64,000 nucleotides of DNA from CAIXQW01 sp046049675 (GCA_046049675.1 JBJORA010000009.1:1-64000), one strand, 5' to 3'; numbered from the stretch's first letter, positions 34,334 through 44,105 are shown. Translations and numbers: made by a program. The notes: generated by a model from the letters alone, not told the origin.

Positions 34334-35245
34334 TTATGCTGCAAACTGACGTGCACCGCTATCGCCTTCAACTAGCGAAATAAATATTTCGTTGAGGCTT
34401 GGTAGCACTTCTGTGAAACTAATAATTTGATTGCCTTGTTGCAGACATTGTGCTAATACATCATTGCTTTGTACGCCTTCAGCTAACTGCAAAATATATT
34501 TATTGCCCTGAGCCTTTACAATATTGTATAACGGGCTTTCAGCCAAAGCGTTTTGGGTTTGTAAAGCATATTGATTTTGTTTAAAGCGCTGCTTAATATC
34601 TGCTACGGCGCCATCCAATACATTTTTCCCTTTGTTCATCAATACAATTTCTGTACAGATTTCTTCCACTTGCTCCATACGATGTGTACTAAAAATAATG
34701 GTTGTGCCATTTGATGCCAGCCCATAAATTTCTTGCTTTAGAATTTCGGCATTCATCGGGTCGAGGCCACTAAATGGTTCGTCTAAAATAAGCAAGCTTG
34801 GTTTGTGCAAAGCAGTAATTACAAATTGCAATTTCTGACTCATGCCTTTGCTTAGGTCTTGTACATTTTTATTGCGCCAGCTATTCATATCTAGCTTATT
34901 GAACCAATAGTTGATTTCGCGCGTTACTTCTTGGCGAGGCATACCTTTTAAGGCACCGAGATATTCGGCTTGCTCTTGCGCCTTCATTTTCTTATACAAG
35001 CCACGCTCTTCTGGCATATAGCCAATCATGGGATTGTGTATGTTTTCGTTGAAGGGTTCGCCGTTCATAAGAATCTTGCCACTATCTGGTCTGGTGATAC
35101 CAGTTACCATGCGTAGCAAGCTGCTTTTGCCAGCACCATTTGGGCCAAGCAAACCAAAAATACTGCCAGGCTTTATGCTAAAACTAATATCGTCAACGGC
35201 GCGTTGTGTACTGTATTCTTTCACAACATTTTGTACTGTAAGCAT
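34334..35245 (-). CDS. ABC transporter ATP-binding subunit (NatA-like)
   Basis: The 303-aa ATPase has Walker A GPNGAGKSS (about 35-43), the ABC signature LSKGMSQK (in place of LSGG), Walker B LLILDEPFSGLDP and the H-loop STHRM. A C-terminal extension of about 85 residues is typical of the DUF4162 domain in this class. It powers the permease encoded downstream on the same strand. Confidence 0.93.
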   Translation of the reverse strand: MLTVQNVVKEYSTQRAVDDISFSIKPGSIFGLLGPNGAGKSSLLRMVTGITRPDSGKILMNGEPFNENIHNPMIGYMPEERGLYKKMKAQEQAEYLGALKGMPRQEVTREINYWFNKLDMNSWRNKNVQDLSKGMSQKLQFVITALHKPSLLILDEPFSGLDPMNAEILKQEIYGLASNGTTIIFSTHRMEQVEEICTEIVLMNKGKNVLDGAVADIKQRFKQNQYALQTQNALAESPLYNIVKAQGNKYILQLAEGVQSNDVLAQCLQQGNQIISFTEVLPSLNEIFISLVEGDSGARQFAA

Positions 35246-35344
35246 AGAATGTAAATGTAGTATGATTGTATAGAAGTTGGATTGATTTGGTGGTGAGAGG
35301 TTGTCTCCCTTGTTAAACGGCTGTGTAGTTATTAGAATTGAGTT

Positions 35345-35598
35345 TTAATAATGGATAATTGATAGTGCATAATGTGTCAATCCCTAAAGATTAACATTCA
35401 ACAATACAACAATGCAACAATACAACAATGCAACAATTCCGCAATTGCAACAGCCCTTAGCGACGAAGGAGTGCTAGGGATGTGCATCTCGCATAAGGCG
35501 GAACAACAATGCAATCGACAATAAAGCATTCAACAATCAACAATATAACAATATAGCAATTCAGCAAGACAACCATTCAGCAATTGCCATTCCAACCA
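35345..35598. repeat. Intergenic low-complexity repeat with inserted stem-loop
   Basis: The family of 3966-4137 recurs: GGATAATTGATAGTGCATAA, then many CAACAATACAACAATGCAAC units. It is interrupted near 35453-35500 by CCCTTAGCGACGAAGGAGTG followed by CTAGGG, a short inverted pair, and GCATAAGGCGG. The gap 35246-35620 contains no gene. Confidence 0.7.
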
Positions 35599-35614
35599 TC
35601 TTCCTCTACCTTTG
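35584..35614 (+). promoter_or_regulatory. Promoter TTG-N20-TACCTTTG
   Basis: -33 TTG at 35584-35586 and exact -7 box at 35607-35614, with 20 bases between. The -7 box ends six bases before the ATG at 35621, so the mRNA is probably leaderless. The upstream TTG at 35612, which opens the same frame, lies inside the box and is rejected as a start. Confidence 0.65.
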
Positions 35615-35620
35615 CAGCAC

Positions 35621-36616
35621 ATGCATCAAAAAATTGACATCCATACGCATATCCTTCCCGAAAAAATTCCAAATTGGTTTGAGAAATTTGGCTATGGCGA
35701 TTTTATTTGGCTTGAACATCATAAACCATGCTGTGCGCGTATGATGCGTGGCGATAAGTTTTTTAGAGAAATTGAAGAAAACTGTTGGGAGCCTAAGGCA
35801 CGTATTGTAGAAATGGATGCAACAGCTGTGGGTGTGCAAGTACTAAGCACAGTGCCGGTGTTGTTTAACTATTGGGCAAAGACAGCTCATGCTGTAGAAA
35901 CTAGTCGCTATTTTAACGACCATATTGCGCAATGCGTAACACTTTATCCCGAGCGCTTTATTGGCCTTGGTACCGTTCCGCTGCAAGATGTAGACGAGGC
36001 GATTCGCGAAATGGAACGCTGCATCAAAGAACTGAAAATGCCAGGCATTGAAATTGGTTCTAATGTCAATCAGCTTAATTTGGGAGAGCCACAGTTTGAT
36101 GCATTTTGGCAAGCCGCCGAAGAACTCAATTGCAGCATATTTGTGCATCCATGGGATATGATGGGGGAGCAACATATTACCAAGTATTGGTTGCCATGGT
36201 TGGTGGGCATGCCGGCAGAAACAGCTCGCGCCATTAGTAGTTTAATTTTTAGCGGCGTCATGCGCAAGTATCCTAAGTTGAAGTTTGCCTTTGCACATGG
36301 TGGCGGTAGTTTTCCGTTTACCATTGGCCGCATAGAGCACGGACACAAGGTGCGCCCCGATTTGTGCGCGATAGATAACGAGATTAATCCGCGTGAGTAT
36401 CTTGGTAAATTTTGGATAGATAGTTTATTGCACGATAGCAAAGCGCTTGACTACTGCATTGATGTGGTTGGCGTAGATAAAATTTGTTGCGGTAGCGATT
36501 ATCCATTTCCCTTAGGAGAACTAGACCCGCCAGGCAAATTGATAGAGCAGTTTATTGCCGACGAGCAAGCGCGCGAAAAGATGCTTTGGAAAAATGCGCA
36601 AGACTGGCTGTCATAG
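35621..36616 (+). CDS. ACMSD-like amidohydrolase
   Basis: The 331-aa protein belongs to the metal-dependent TIM-barrel amidohydrolases closest to 2-amino-3-carboxymuconate-6-semialdehyde decarboxylase, which acts in kynurenine/tryptophan breakdown. Metal ligands are visible as HTH (KIDIHTHILP), H in FVHPWDMMG and D in CCGSDYPFPLG; HGGGSFPF supplies the next His. The sequence PNWFEKFGYGDFIWLEHH fits ACMSD. No other kynurenine pathway gene is in this window, so the real substrate stays open. Confidence 0.85.
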   Translation: MHQKIDIHTHILPEKIPNWFEKFGYGDFIWLEHHKPCCARMMRGDKFFREIEENCWEPKARIVEMDATAVGVQVLSTVPVLFNYWAKTAHAVETSRYFNDHIAQCVTLYPERFIGLGTVPLQDVDEAIREMERCIKELKMPGIEIGSNVNQLNLGEPQFDAFWQAAEELNCSIFVHPWDMMGEQHITKYWLPWLVGMPAETARAISSLIFSGVMRKYPKLKFAFAHGGGSFPFTIGRIEHGHKVRPDLCAIDNEINPREYLGKFWIDSLLHDSKALDYCIDVVGVDKICCGSDYPFPLGELDPPGKLIEQFIADEQAREKMLWKNAQDWLS

Positions 36617-36752
36617 CGGCTTGATTGCCTAGAGGGCGGCTTGTAAATTGCCGCATCTAAATGGGTGAAATGATTGTGAAGGCATAAAAATTACCATTAT
36701 ACCCACAAATCTTGTATTACTTTTACCCTTCCTACAAAAGGAAAATAGTACA

Positions 36753-37310
36753 ATGAAGAAGTTTTTATTAGTTGCACTGTGTGCAGTATTAGGTTTTACA
36801 GCAAGTGCACAATACACCAATACCAAAATTCAAATTGGCCAAAAAGCACCAGAATTGGTGATGAAAACGCCAACTGGCGATTCAGTATCATTGACATCTT
36901 TAATGAAAGACAAAGTTGTATTGATAGATTTTTGGGCGAGTTGGTGCGGCCCTTGTCGTCAAGCAAATCCGGGTGCCGTAAAAATTTACAACGAGTACAA
37001 AACACAAAAATTTAATGGCGCTAAGAAAGGCTTTACAATTGTAAGTGTAAGCTTAGACCAAAATGATGCTGCATGGAAAGCTGCCATTCAGAAGGATGGC
37101 TTGATTTGGCCAGAGCATATGAGCGATTTAGGTGGCTGGGGTAGTGCAGCAGCGCGTGTATATGGCCTTAGCTTTATTCCGCAGTGCTTTTTAATAGATG
37201 GTAGCGGTACCGTAGTAGGTAAGTATATGACGGCGGAACAAGCATTGCCAGACTTACAAAAGCTTGTAAAAGCCGGCAAGCCAAAAAAGAAGAAAGGCAA
37301 AAAAGCCTAA
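36753..37310 (+). CDS. TlpA-like thioredoxin-fold protein
   Basis: The 185-aa periplasmic protein has a signal peptide (MKKFLLVALCAVLGFTASAQ) and one AhpC/TSA-type thioredoxin domain with WCGPC (about 69-73), the insert VSLDQNDAAWKAAIQKDG and cis-Pro in SFIPQ. It ends in a Lys-rich tail (KPKKKKGKKA). It probably reduces disulfides of exported proteins. Compared with the protein at 5120-6283 it lacks the DUF4369 domain. Confidence 0.9.
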   Translation: MKKFLLVALCAVLGFTASAQYTNTKIQIGQKAPELVMKTPTGDSVSLTSLMKDKVVLIDFWASWCGPCRQANPGAVKIYNEYKTQKFNGAKKGFTIVSVSLDQNDAAWKAAIQKDGLIWPEHMSDLGGWGSAAARVYGLSFIPQCFLIDGSGTVVGKYMTAEQALPDLQKLVKAGKPKKKKGKKA

Positions 37311-37320
37311 GCTCTACAAC

Positions 37321-37361
37321 GTTTAGCTGTTTGTGCTAAACTTTACCCTATTTTTTTGCAG
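37321..37361 (+). terminator. Probable hairpin terminator after the TlpA-like gene
   Basis: GTTTAGC and GCTAAAC form a 7-bp stem with a 7-base loop, followed ten bases later by a run of seven T. The stem is AT-rich, so strength is uncertain. Confidence 0.45.
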
Positions 37362-37407
37362 CATAACTCTGCTAGCAGCTTTACTTTGCATCTCAAAGTA
37401 GAAGCAT

Positions 37408-38022
37408 ATGCAACAAGCACAAGAACAGCTGCAACATATTCAACAAATAATGGAGCGCAGTAGCCGCATGATAAGTTTAAGCGGCTTAAGCGGTGTAGGT
37501 GCTGGTGTATGCGCACTTATTGGTGCAGCTATTGCTCGCATGCACATAAGTAATTTTCTCGCTGCAGATGGCGCGGTATTTGTGCCAATTAATACGCTTG
37601 AGTGGCAACTTGTTTACACGGCCTTTGGCACTTTGCTTGCAGCTTTATTAACTGCTCTATTCTTTACTTGGCGCAAAAGTAAAAAAGATGGCGTGCCACT
37701 TTTTGGTATGGCTAGCAAACGCCTGATTGCCAATACAGTTTTTCCGATGTGTGTTGGCGCCATCATGTGCTTGGTATTTATGTTGCATCGCCATTATGCC
37801 TATGTAGCGCCAAGCTTACTTATTTTTTATGGCCTGGGCCTTGTGCACGGTAGCAAATACACATTGGGCGAAGTGCGTTATCTTGGCTATGTGAATGTGG
37901 CTTTAGGTTGCATCAATCTATTTCTCAATCACTATAGCTTACTGCTTTGGACGCTTGGTTTTGGTGTAGCACATATTGTGTATGGCTTGTTGATGTGGTA
38001 TCGATACGAACGTAAAGCGTAA
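37408..38022 (+). CDS. Integral membrane protein paired with a small regulator
   Basis: The 204-aa protein has a short helical N-terminus (QEQLQHIQQIMERSSRM) and about six membrane helices. I do not recognise a named family. It lies 27 bp upstream of a winged-helix regulator gene. Such membrane protein/regulator pairs are common in Bacteroidota, and the regulator may control this gene. Substrate and role are unknown. Confidence 0.75.
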   Translation: MQQAQEQLQHIQQIMERSSRMISLSGLSGVGAGVCALIGAAIARMHISNFLAADGAVFVPINTLEWQLVYTAFGTLLAALLTALFFTWRKSKKDGVPLFGMASKRLIANTVFPMCVGAIMCLVFMLHRHYAYVAPSLLIFYGLGLVHGSKYTLGEVRYLGYVNVALGCINLFLNHYSLLLWTLGFGVAHIVYGLLMWYRYERKA

Positions 38023-38049
38023 AATTTTTTTAAACACACGATACACACT

Positions 38050-38343
38050 GTGAACCCTATAGAACATCTCAACAAAGTTTTTGATAGCCGAGTACGCTTG
38101 GGTATTATGAGTGTGCTTATGGTAAACACGCAAGTAAGTTATAACGAACTCAAAGAAGTGCTGGAACTAACCGACGGCAATTTAGCTAGCCATCTAAAAG
38201 CTTTAGAAGAAGCCACCTACATTAAAGTAGAAAAAAGTTTTGTTGCTCGCAAAACGCGTACTGTTTATAATGTTACCAAAGCTGGCGACAAGGCATTTAA
38301 GGCTCATCTTGCAGCATTGGAGCAAATGATAAAAGGGAAGTAG
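38050..38343 (+). CDS. Small winged-helix transcriptional regulator
   Basis: The 97-aa protein is a stand-alone winged helix (EHLNKVFDSRVRLGIMSVL, ELTDGNLASHLKALEEATYIKV, KTRTVYNVTKAGDKAF), in the ArsR/MarR-like HTH_27 group. It has no metal-binding Cys pair and no sensor domain. It starts with GTG. The pair with the preceding membrane protein suggests local regulation. Confidence 0.85.
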   Translation: MNPIEHLNKVFDSRVRLGIMSVLMVNTQVSYNELKEVLELTDGNLASHLKALEEATYIKVEKSFVARKTRTVYNVTKAGDKAFKAHLAALEQMIKGK

Positions 38344-38432
38344 CCCAAGCCGCTAGCACGAACATTTTGTTTACAACTTCCGGCCACTGCACAAATACAC
38401 TGCGTAGTACCAGACTTACCTTTACCACAGCC

Positions 38433-39506
38433 ATGGATGTGCGCAAACCAGAAGACGATTATATAAAAGGCCGTGGTGCACAGTTTAACCCTGCCAATAA
38501 GTTTGAGCGCAATAGTATTGGCAAAGATTGGGTAGAAGGCATAGACGAGTGGGAACACAATATTGCTAAAACTGAGTACATCAATACAGATAGCAAAAGT
38601 GTTGTAAACAAAGTACTAGCCGATGATGTACCCATGGAGTGGAGCCTTAATCCTTACCAAGGTTGCGAGCATGGCTGTATTTATTGCTACGCACGTCCAA
38701 CCCATACGTATTGGGGTTATAGTGCAGGTGCAGATTTCGAAAGCAAAATTCTAGTAAAGCAAAATGCCGAAGCACTACTCCGAAAAAATTTCGACAGTAA
38801 GCATTGGATACCTAGTATAATTAGCCTTAGCGGCAATACAGATTGCTATCAGCCTGCCGAGCGTAAGTTTAAGATTACCCGCGCCTTGCTAAAAGTGTGC
38901 TTAGAATACCGCAATCCAGTGGGTATTATCACCAAAAATGCACTAGTACTGCGTGATATAGATATTTTGCAAGAACTGAATCGCCATCAGCTTGTGCAGG
39001 TGTATACGAGTATTACAAGCACAGATGATAAGTTTAGGTTAGCGCTCGAGCCACGTACCAGCACCTATGCCGATAGATTTAAAATACTTGAAATTCTTAG
39101 CAGCAACGGTATTCCAACAGGTGTGATGAATGCGCCCATCATTCCGGGCCTCAATGACGACCATATGCACGCCGTGCTCAAACGAGCTTCTGAAAGTGGC
39201 GCACGTTGGGCTGGCTATACTTTAGTGCGCCTCAATGGCGATAACCAAGCCATTTTTAGCGATTGGATACAAAAGACTTTCCCTGATAAAGCTGAAAAAG
39301 TACTCAACTTTATTGCGGCTACACATGGTGGCCAAGTCAACGATAGTCGCGAAACTTTGCGCATGAAAGGCGAAGGACAAATGGCAGATATGATTGCACA
39401 GCAGTTTAAGCTATACGAAAAGAAATACGCATTTAATCAAACAAAGCTAGTGCTCAATACCAAAGATTTTAGACGCGCCACACCGGGACAATTAGAGCTT
39501 TTTTAG
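38433..39506 (+). CDS. SPL-like radical SAM protein (PA0069 family)
   Basis: The 357-aa enzyme has the radical SAM cluster motif C-x3-C-x2-C in CEHGCIYCYARPTH, followed by SGNTDCYQPAE and GIITKNALVLRD, as in the PA0069/Rv2578c family related to spore photoproduct lyase. It would use a [4Fe-4S] cluster and AdoMet to make a radical; the substrate is unknown. I use the ATG at 38433 (MDVRKPEDD); a TTG 66 bases upstream adds a poorly conserved tail and lies close to the preceding gene. Confidence 0.9.
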   Translation: MDVRKPEDDYIKGRGAQFNPANKFERNSIGKDWVEGIDEWEHNIAKTEYINTDSKSVVNKVLADDVPMEWSLNPYQGCEHGCIYCYARPTHTYWGYSAGADFESKILVKQNAEALLRKNFDSKHWIPSIISLSGNTDCYQPAERKFKITRALLKVCLEYRNPVGIITKNALVLRDIDILQELNRHQLVQVYTSITSTDDKFRLALEPRTSTYADRFKILEILSSNGIPTGVMNAPIIPGLNDDHMHAVLKRASESGARWAGYTLVRLNGDNQAIFSDWIQKTFPDKAEKVLNFIAATHGGQVNDSRETLRMKGEGQMADMIAQQFKLYEKKYAFNQTKLVLNTKDFRRATPGQLELF

Positions 39507-39663
39507 GCATCATCTAACAATAGCTGTGTAGATTTTTTGGCCACTTACTATCATTTGTGATGCAAGGCTGTGTTTTTCTTAACCTAGCTTTTGTGCAATG
39601 TCATTTTACTGTCATAATAGCCAAAACCTAAGCTTTTTCAGGCACTTGCCCATTGGGTGCAAG

Positions 39664-39671
39664 TAACTTTG
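39664..39671 (+). promoter_or_regulatory. -7 box (TAACTTTG) of the HmuY-like operon
   Basis: Exact TAnnTTTG 41 bases before the ATG at 39713. The gap 39507-39712 holds no gene. Confidence 0.45.
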
Positions 39672-39712
39672 TCGTCTAGGTATTAGGAAAATTTTACATA
39701 ATTAAGAGGAAA

Positions 39713-40990
39713 ATGAAGAGATTAATAATCGCACTAGCCTTACTAGCTAGTTTATCTGCAGAAAATGCCAGTGCACAAGTATGGATTAAGGACAGCGTTA
39801 ACTGTACCGGTAGTATTAAGAAAGATGTGTGGTACAGCCTTAAAAATGGCACTGTTGCTACAGACACATTTAATAATTGGATTATGGCGCTTAGCCAAAT
39901 GCCACAAACTGGTGGCGTATGGGTAAACCATAATGCTGGTGTGCGTTTGTTTAATACACACAAGCCAATTTCTCAATTAGCATCTATTACATTTGCCGAT
40001 ACACTTGCAAGCGACCTACAGTATAATACAGACTATACTTGGGAGCGTGGCGCGATGAATGTTAACCGCAACCCTACAGATACATTTGACTATGGCTGGG
40101 GTACTTACGATCAGGTAAGCCACAACGTATATGGCGATAGCGTTTATATTATTAACCAAGGCAACAGCTACTATGCTATTGCAATTGACAGCCTTGTAGG
40201 TAGCACATGGACGTATCATACGCGTGTACTAGCAATGGGTTTGCCGTTTGGCCCTCAACCGTTCAACTTTGCACAAGGCACAGCTTATGCTAACAAAAAC
40301 TTCCAATACATATCTGCAGGTATGAGTGGTTTGAGTGCATTAAACCGCGAGCCTGAAAATAGCACATGGGATATTATGTTTGGTAAGTATATTTCTATGA
40401 TTAGCTTAGGCGGTCCTCCAGTACCTTACCCAGTTGCTGGTGCCCTAACAAACTACAAAACACAAGTAGCACGCGTACAAGGTGTAGCACTAGACGATGC
40501 TTATGCTAATGCTCAAACATACGCACGCAACACACGCATTAATAATATTGGTAGCGATTGGAAAGTATGGAACGGCACTGCTTATATCTATCCAGATTCG
40601 TTGACGTACATTGTTCAAGGGAAAGACAATATGCTTTGGCAACTTAAGTTTACTGAGTACAATAGCGCAACAGGCGACATGAAGTTCATGAAGCGTGAGG
40701 TTGGCTTCCCTACAGCTGTAAGCGATGTAAAGAGTGGCCTTAATAGTATGCTAGTATCGCCTAACCCAACCAATGGTAATGCTGTAGTAGTATTGGACGC
40801 TAAGCGTAGCAGCAAAGCTACAATGCGTGTGCTTAGCCAAACGGGCGCCATTATTGCACAACGCAGTGTAGACGTAGAGCAGGGCATGAATGCTTACAGT
40901 TTAGATTTTACAAACCTTGCACAAGGCATCTATTTTGTAAGTGTAAGCGGTGCTGACATCAACGTGAGCAGCCGTGTGGTAAAGCAGTAA
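39713..40990 (+). CDS. HmuY-like secreted protein with T9SS sorting domain
   Basis: The 425-aa product has a signal peptide (MKRLIIALALLASLSAENASA), a beta-rich domain with STWDIMFGKYI and WQLKFTEYNSATGDM, which resembles HmuY haem-binding proteins, and a C-terminal type A sorting domain (SPNPTNGNAVVVL ... LAQGIYFVSV). It would pass the outer membrane by the type IX system and be anchored or released at the cell surface. It stands 8 bp before a TonB-dependent receptor gene, the HmuY-HmuR arrangement. Haem is inferred; the iron-ligand residues cannot be aligned by eye. Confidence 0.82.
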   Translation: MKRLIIALALLASLSAENASAQVWIKDSVNCTGSIKKDVWYSLKNGTVATDTFNNWIMALSQMPQTGGVWVNHNAGVRLFNTHKPISQLASITFADTLASDLQYNTDYTWERGAMNVNRNPTDTFDYGWGTYDQVSHNVYGDSVYIINQGNSYYAIAIDSLVGSTWTYHTRVLAMGLPFGPQPFNFAQGTAYANKNFQYISAGMSGLSALNREPENSTWDIMFGKYISMISLGGPPVPYPVAGALTNYKTQVARVQGVALDDAYANAQTYARNTRINNIGSDWKVWNGTAYIYPDSLTYIVQGKDNMLWQLKFTEYNSATGDMKFMKREVGFPTAVSDVKSGLNSMLVSPNPTNGNAVVVLDAKRSSKATMRVLSQTGAIIAQRSVDVEQGMNAYSLDFTNLAQGIYFVSVSGADINVSSRVVKQ

Positions 40991-40998
40991 CACAATAA

Positions 40999-43209
40999 AT
41001 GAAATGCTATGCTAAAATAATATCTGTTCTTGTTTGCACCTTATTGGGCAGCACAATTGCAGTAGCACAGCAAAGCAAAAATATTTACATAGTGGCTAAA
41101 GAGAGTGGCAATGCTATTCCTTTAGCCACTATTGTTTTAAACTGCAATGGCAAGCAAAAAATTGTATGCGATGCCAATGGTGTTGCTACTATTGCAACGC
41201 ATCAACATACCTGCGAAGCTACGATTAGTGCCAATGGTTACGAGCCATTGTTTACAGTACTTAATACAGACACTTTCTTTCTGCAAAGAAAAAATGTTGC
41301 TTTACAAGAATTGGTCATAACTGGCCAGCCACAAAAAATTGCCGCGGAAAAAAGCTTGTACAAAGTGTTTACAATAAGCGAGCGTGCACTTAAGCAACAA
41401 GCAGCCATTACTTTAGGCGATGCCATGAACAACGAGCTTGGCTTTTATCGTCAGCAAGATAATTTGCTCGGCAGTGCTACTAACCTTGGTGGTATTGGTG
41501 GACAGAATATTAAGATCCTTGTAAATGGTGTGCCAGTGAATGGACGTGAGAATGGCAATATAGACCTTAACCAAGTAAACGTTGCCAATGCTGAACGTAT
41601 AGAAATTGTGAAAGGCCCAATGAGTGTATTGTATGGTACAGATGCGCTCGGTGGTGTGGTAAACGTTATTACAAAGCAAGCCAAGCCTGGTAGGCAAATT
41701 AGTTTCATAGGCTATGCAGAGAGCATTAATAAAGTAAATACCGGTCTGGAAATGAGTGCGCAAAAGGGCAAGCATAGTATTTACCTCAATGCACATCGCA
41801 ATTTTTTTGGCGGCTATACTTTTACAGATAGCTTTAATAGAGCACAACTCTGGAAGCCAAAAACGCAATACACTGCCGATATTACTTACAGCCTGCAACT
41901 CAAAAAACTAAGATTAAGTTACACGCCAAACTTTATGTGGGAGCGTATCGTCAACAAAGGCACGCCAGTGGTAGACCCGTTTAATGCCTTTGCTAACGAC
42001 GAGCATATTACAACGCGCCGTCTAAGCCAAGTGGTTAACGCAGAGCTTACAGTAGATAGCAATACACGCATTACGTTTAATAACTCTGTTAGCATCTACA
42101 ATCGCTTGCGAACAATGCACGCGATGGATTTGGCAAATGAAGAAAGCATTAATGCACCACAACGCACTGGCTTAGATACAAGTAATTTTGTTGACTATAA
42201 CTTTAGAAGCATAGGTGCATCGCGCTTAGATAAAAACACAAGTATTTTTTATGGCTACGATGTAAATATTCAAACGGCTACAAGTCTTAAATTATTGAGC
42301 AAATCGCAGAACATGAGTGACTACGCCGTGTATGCAAGCGTGCCATTTCAGGTGACGAGCAAATTGCAAATACAACCTGCTATACGTTTGAGCTACAATA
42401 CCAAGTACTATGTGCCAGTTACACCGAGTTTTAATGTAAAGCTAGATTTGCCAAGAAAAAGCATATTGCGCGCAAGCTATGCACAAGGCTTTAGAGCACC
42501 TAGCCTCAAAGAATTGTATTTGAACTTTATAGACATCAACCACAATGTGCAGGGCAATACATCTTTGCTTCCAGAACGTGGCACACATGCGCAGGCAAGC
42601 ATAGAATCGCAGTTGTTTGCTAATACACAAGGCCGCATCAACTTTACCTACGCATTTTACTATAACGATATTAGCAATCAAATTGCCTTGGCTTTGCGCG
42701 CAAATACAGCAAACGAATATTTATACGTCAATGTTGGTACGTTTAGAAATGCCGTGCAAGATGTGCGTTTACAATACTTAAGCAAACGTTGGAATACGCA
42801 ACTTGGTGCAAGCCTCAATAGTATTTTGCGCAGAGATTCTCTCACTTCATTTAATGCTGTAGAATTGTTGTGCCGCGCCAATTACTTGATAGGCAAGCAC
42901 AATACGGGTATCAATTTTATCTACCGCTATATTGGTAAGCAACCGATATTGGCTGTAAGCAGTAATAATAATGGCGGCTTTAGTAATTCGTATTTGCCGC
43001 AACAACATCTAGCTGATTTCAATATTAGCCAAGCCTTTTTGAAAGAACGCCTTAATGTGCAAATTGGTGTACGCAATATTTTAGGCGTAACCAGTTTAGC
43101 CATTCAAGGTAGTACAGGTGGTGGCATACACAACCATGGCACAACACAATATGTTTACCCAGATAGAAGCGTGTTTATAAGCACACGTTTTAGATTGGCA
43201 AGCCAATAG
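40999..43209 (+). CDS. TonB-dependent outer membrane receptor (HmuR-like)
   Basis: The 736-aa protein has a signal peptide (to about residue 24), an N-terminal carboxypeptidase-like beta domain (25-100), a plug domain (about 110-225: ALKQQAAITLGDAMNNELGF, VKGPMSVLYGTDALGGVVNV) and a 22-strand barrel to the end. The C-terminus is FISTRFRLASQ. It imports a ligand across the outer membrane using TonB energy. The HmuY-like partner suggests haem or another iron compound, but no Fur site was identified. Confidence 0.93.
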   Translation: MKCYAKIISVLVCTLLGSTIAVAQQSKNIYIVAKESGNAIPLATIVLNCNGKQKIVCDANGVATIATHQHTCEATISANGYEPLFTVLNTDTFFLQRKNVALQELVITGQPQKIAAEKSLYKVFTISERALKQQAAITLGDAMNNELGFYRQQDNLLGSATNLGGIGGQNIKILVNGVPVNGRENGNIDLNQVNVANAERIEIVKGPMSVLYGTDALGGVVNVITKQAKPGRQISFIGYAESINKVNTGLEMSAQKGKHSIYLNAHRNFFGGYTFTDSFNRAQLWKPKTQYTADITYSLQLKKLRLSYTPNFMWERIVNKGTPVVDPFNAFANDEHITTRRLSQVVNAELTVDSNTRITFNNSVSIYNRLRTMHAMDLANEESINAPQRTGLDTSNFVDYNFRSIGASRLDKNTSIFYGYDVNIQTATSLKLLSKSQNMSDYAVYASVPFQVTSKLQIQPAIRLSYNTKYYVPVTPSFNVKLDLPRKSILRASYAQGFRAPSLKELYLNFIDINHNVQGNTSLLPERGTHAQASIESQLFANTQGRINFTYAFYYNDISNQIALALRANTANEYLYVNVGTFRNAVQDVRLQYLSKRWNTQLGASLNSILRRDSLTSFNAVELLCRANYLIGKHNTGINFIYRYIGKQPILAVSSNNNGGFSNSYLPQQHLADFNISQAFLKERLNVQIGVRNILGVTSLAIQGSTGGGIHNHGTTQYVYPDRSVFISTRFRLASQ

Positions 43210-43222
43210 CGCTCTGCCTAAT

Positions 43223-44101
43223 TTACTTCAATAAAAATATGACAGCGCATTCGGCTGTGTAAGTGATGCGGCCTTGGTCGTCCATGATACGACGCTTACT
43301 ATCTTCTTTAGCTAGATCACTAGCTAGCTCTTCGTATAAAAACATGGTTTGTAGCCACGAGGCAGACTTAGCCTCGCTTAATACATTTTCTACTGTGGGA
43401 TACGCTGTTCTAGTTGGAAAGATCTTCAAGACTCTGTCAATGCTAGTATTTTGTTGAGTCGCAAATGCAGCAGCTTTATCTTTCGCGTCGCGCAATGCCA
43501 TGAGCTTTAGCTGGTGTAGTGTGCTGTCGTTGTAGGTAGTATTGCTTACCCTTAAGATTTTTACTCGGGCAATTTTGTCTTTAGCATTTATCTCTGTTAG
43601 TGCATCCGTGAATGCTTTGTACTTCACGAAATTGTCAAATTCAATATAATATTCTTCGCCCATTTCGCGCATTGCAAGATTATTACCTGCACCGATTATC
43701 ATGGCGTACTTGCTAATGAGAGAGGCAATAACACTATCTTCAAATGCTTGGCGCTTTTGATGTGCTAGTACTTGCTTGGCTTCTTCCTGCTCTAGTTTTC
43801 GAAGTTTACGTTTATTAATCCTTACTGATTCAGAATCCGCTGGCACTACAAGTGGTGGTGGTGGGGCCGCAGCTTGGGCTGCTGCAAATTGGGCTGCATA
43901 GACGGCAGCTGTTGCAGCATCTGTATTAACCATATTTCCTGTACATGGTTTAACTAATAAAATAATTAAATTAGCATCTAATTGCATAGCAGCGCTACCT
44001 ACAACTTCTACTTCACGATCATTATGCTGCTGTGCATATGCTTTCAAACCATGCAACAAACTGCAACAACACAGGATTAAAAGAAAACTAAGCTTATGCA
44101 T
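43223..44101 (-). CDS. SIMPL (DUF541) domain secreted protein, copy 2
   Basis: The 292-aa product has a signal peptide (about residues 1-23, AYAQ), the SIMPL-type start EVEVVGSAAMQLDANLIILLV, an Ala/Pro-rich insert (about 60-100), and the conserved KLMALRDAKDKAAAFATQQNTS. It follows four bases after its paralogue and is co-transcribed with it. SIMPL proteins are periplasmic or outer membrane proteins of unclear role (oxidative stress, interaction with kinases). Confidence 0.82.
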   Translation of the reverse strand: MHKLSFLLILCCCSLLHGLKAYAQQHNDREVEVVGSAAMQLDANLIILLVKPCTGNMVNTDAATAAVYAAQFAAAQAAAPPPPLVVPADSESVRINKRKLRKLEQEEAKQVLAHQKRQAFEDSVIASLISKYAMIIGAGNNLAMREMGEEYYIEFDNFVKYKAFTDALTEINAKDKIARVKILRVSNTTYNDSTLHQLKLMALRDAKDKAAAFATQQNTSIDRVLKIFPTRTAYPTVENVLSEAKSASWLQTMFLYEELASDLAKEDSKRRIMDDQGRITYTAECAVIFLLK

Positions 44102-44105
44102 TAGA

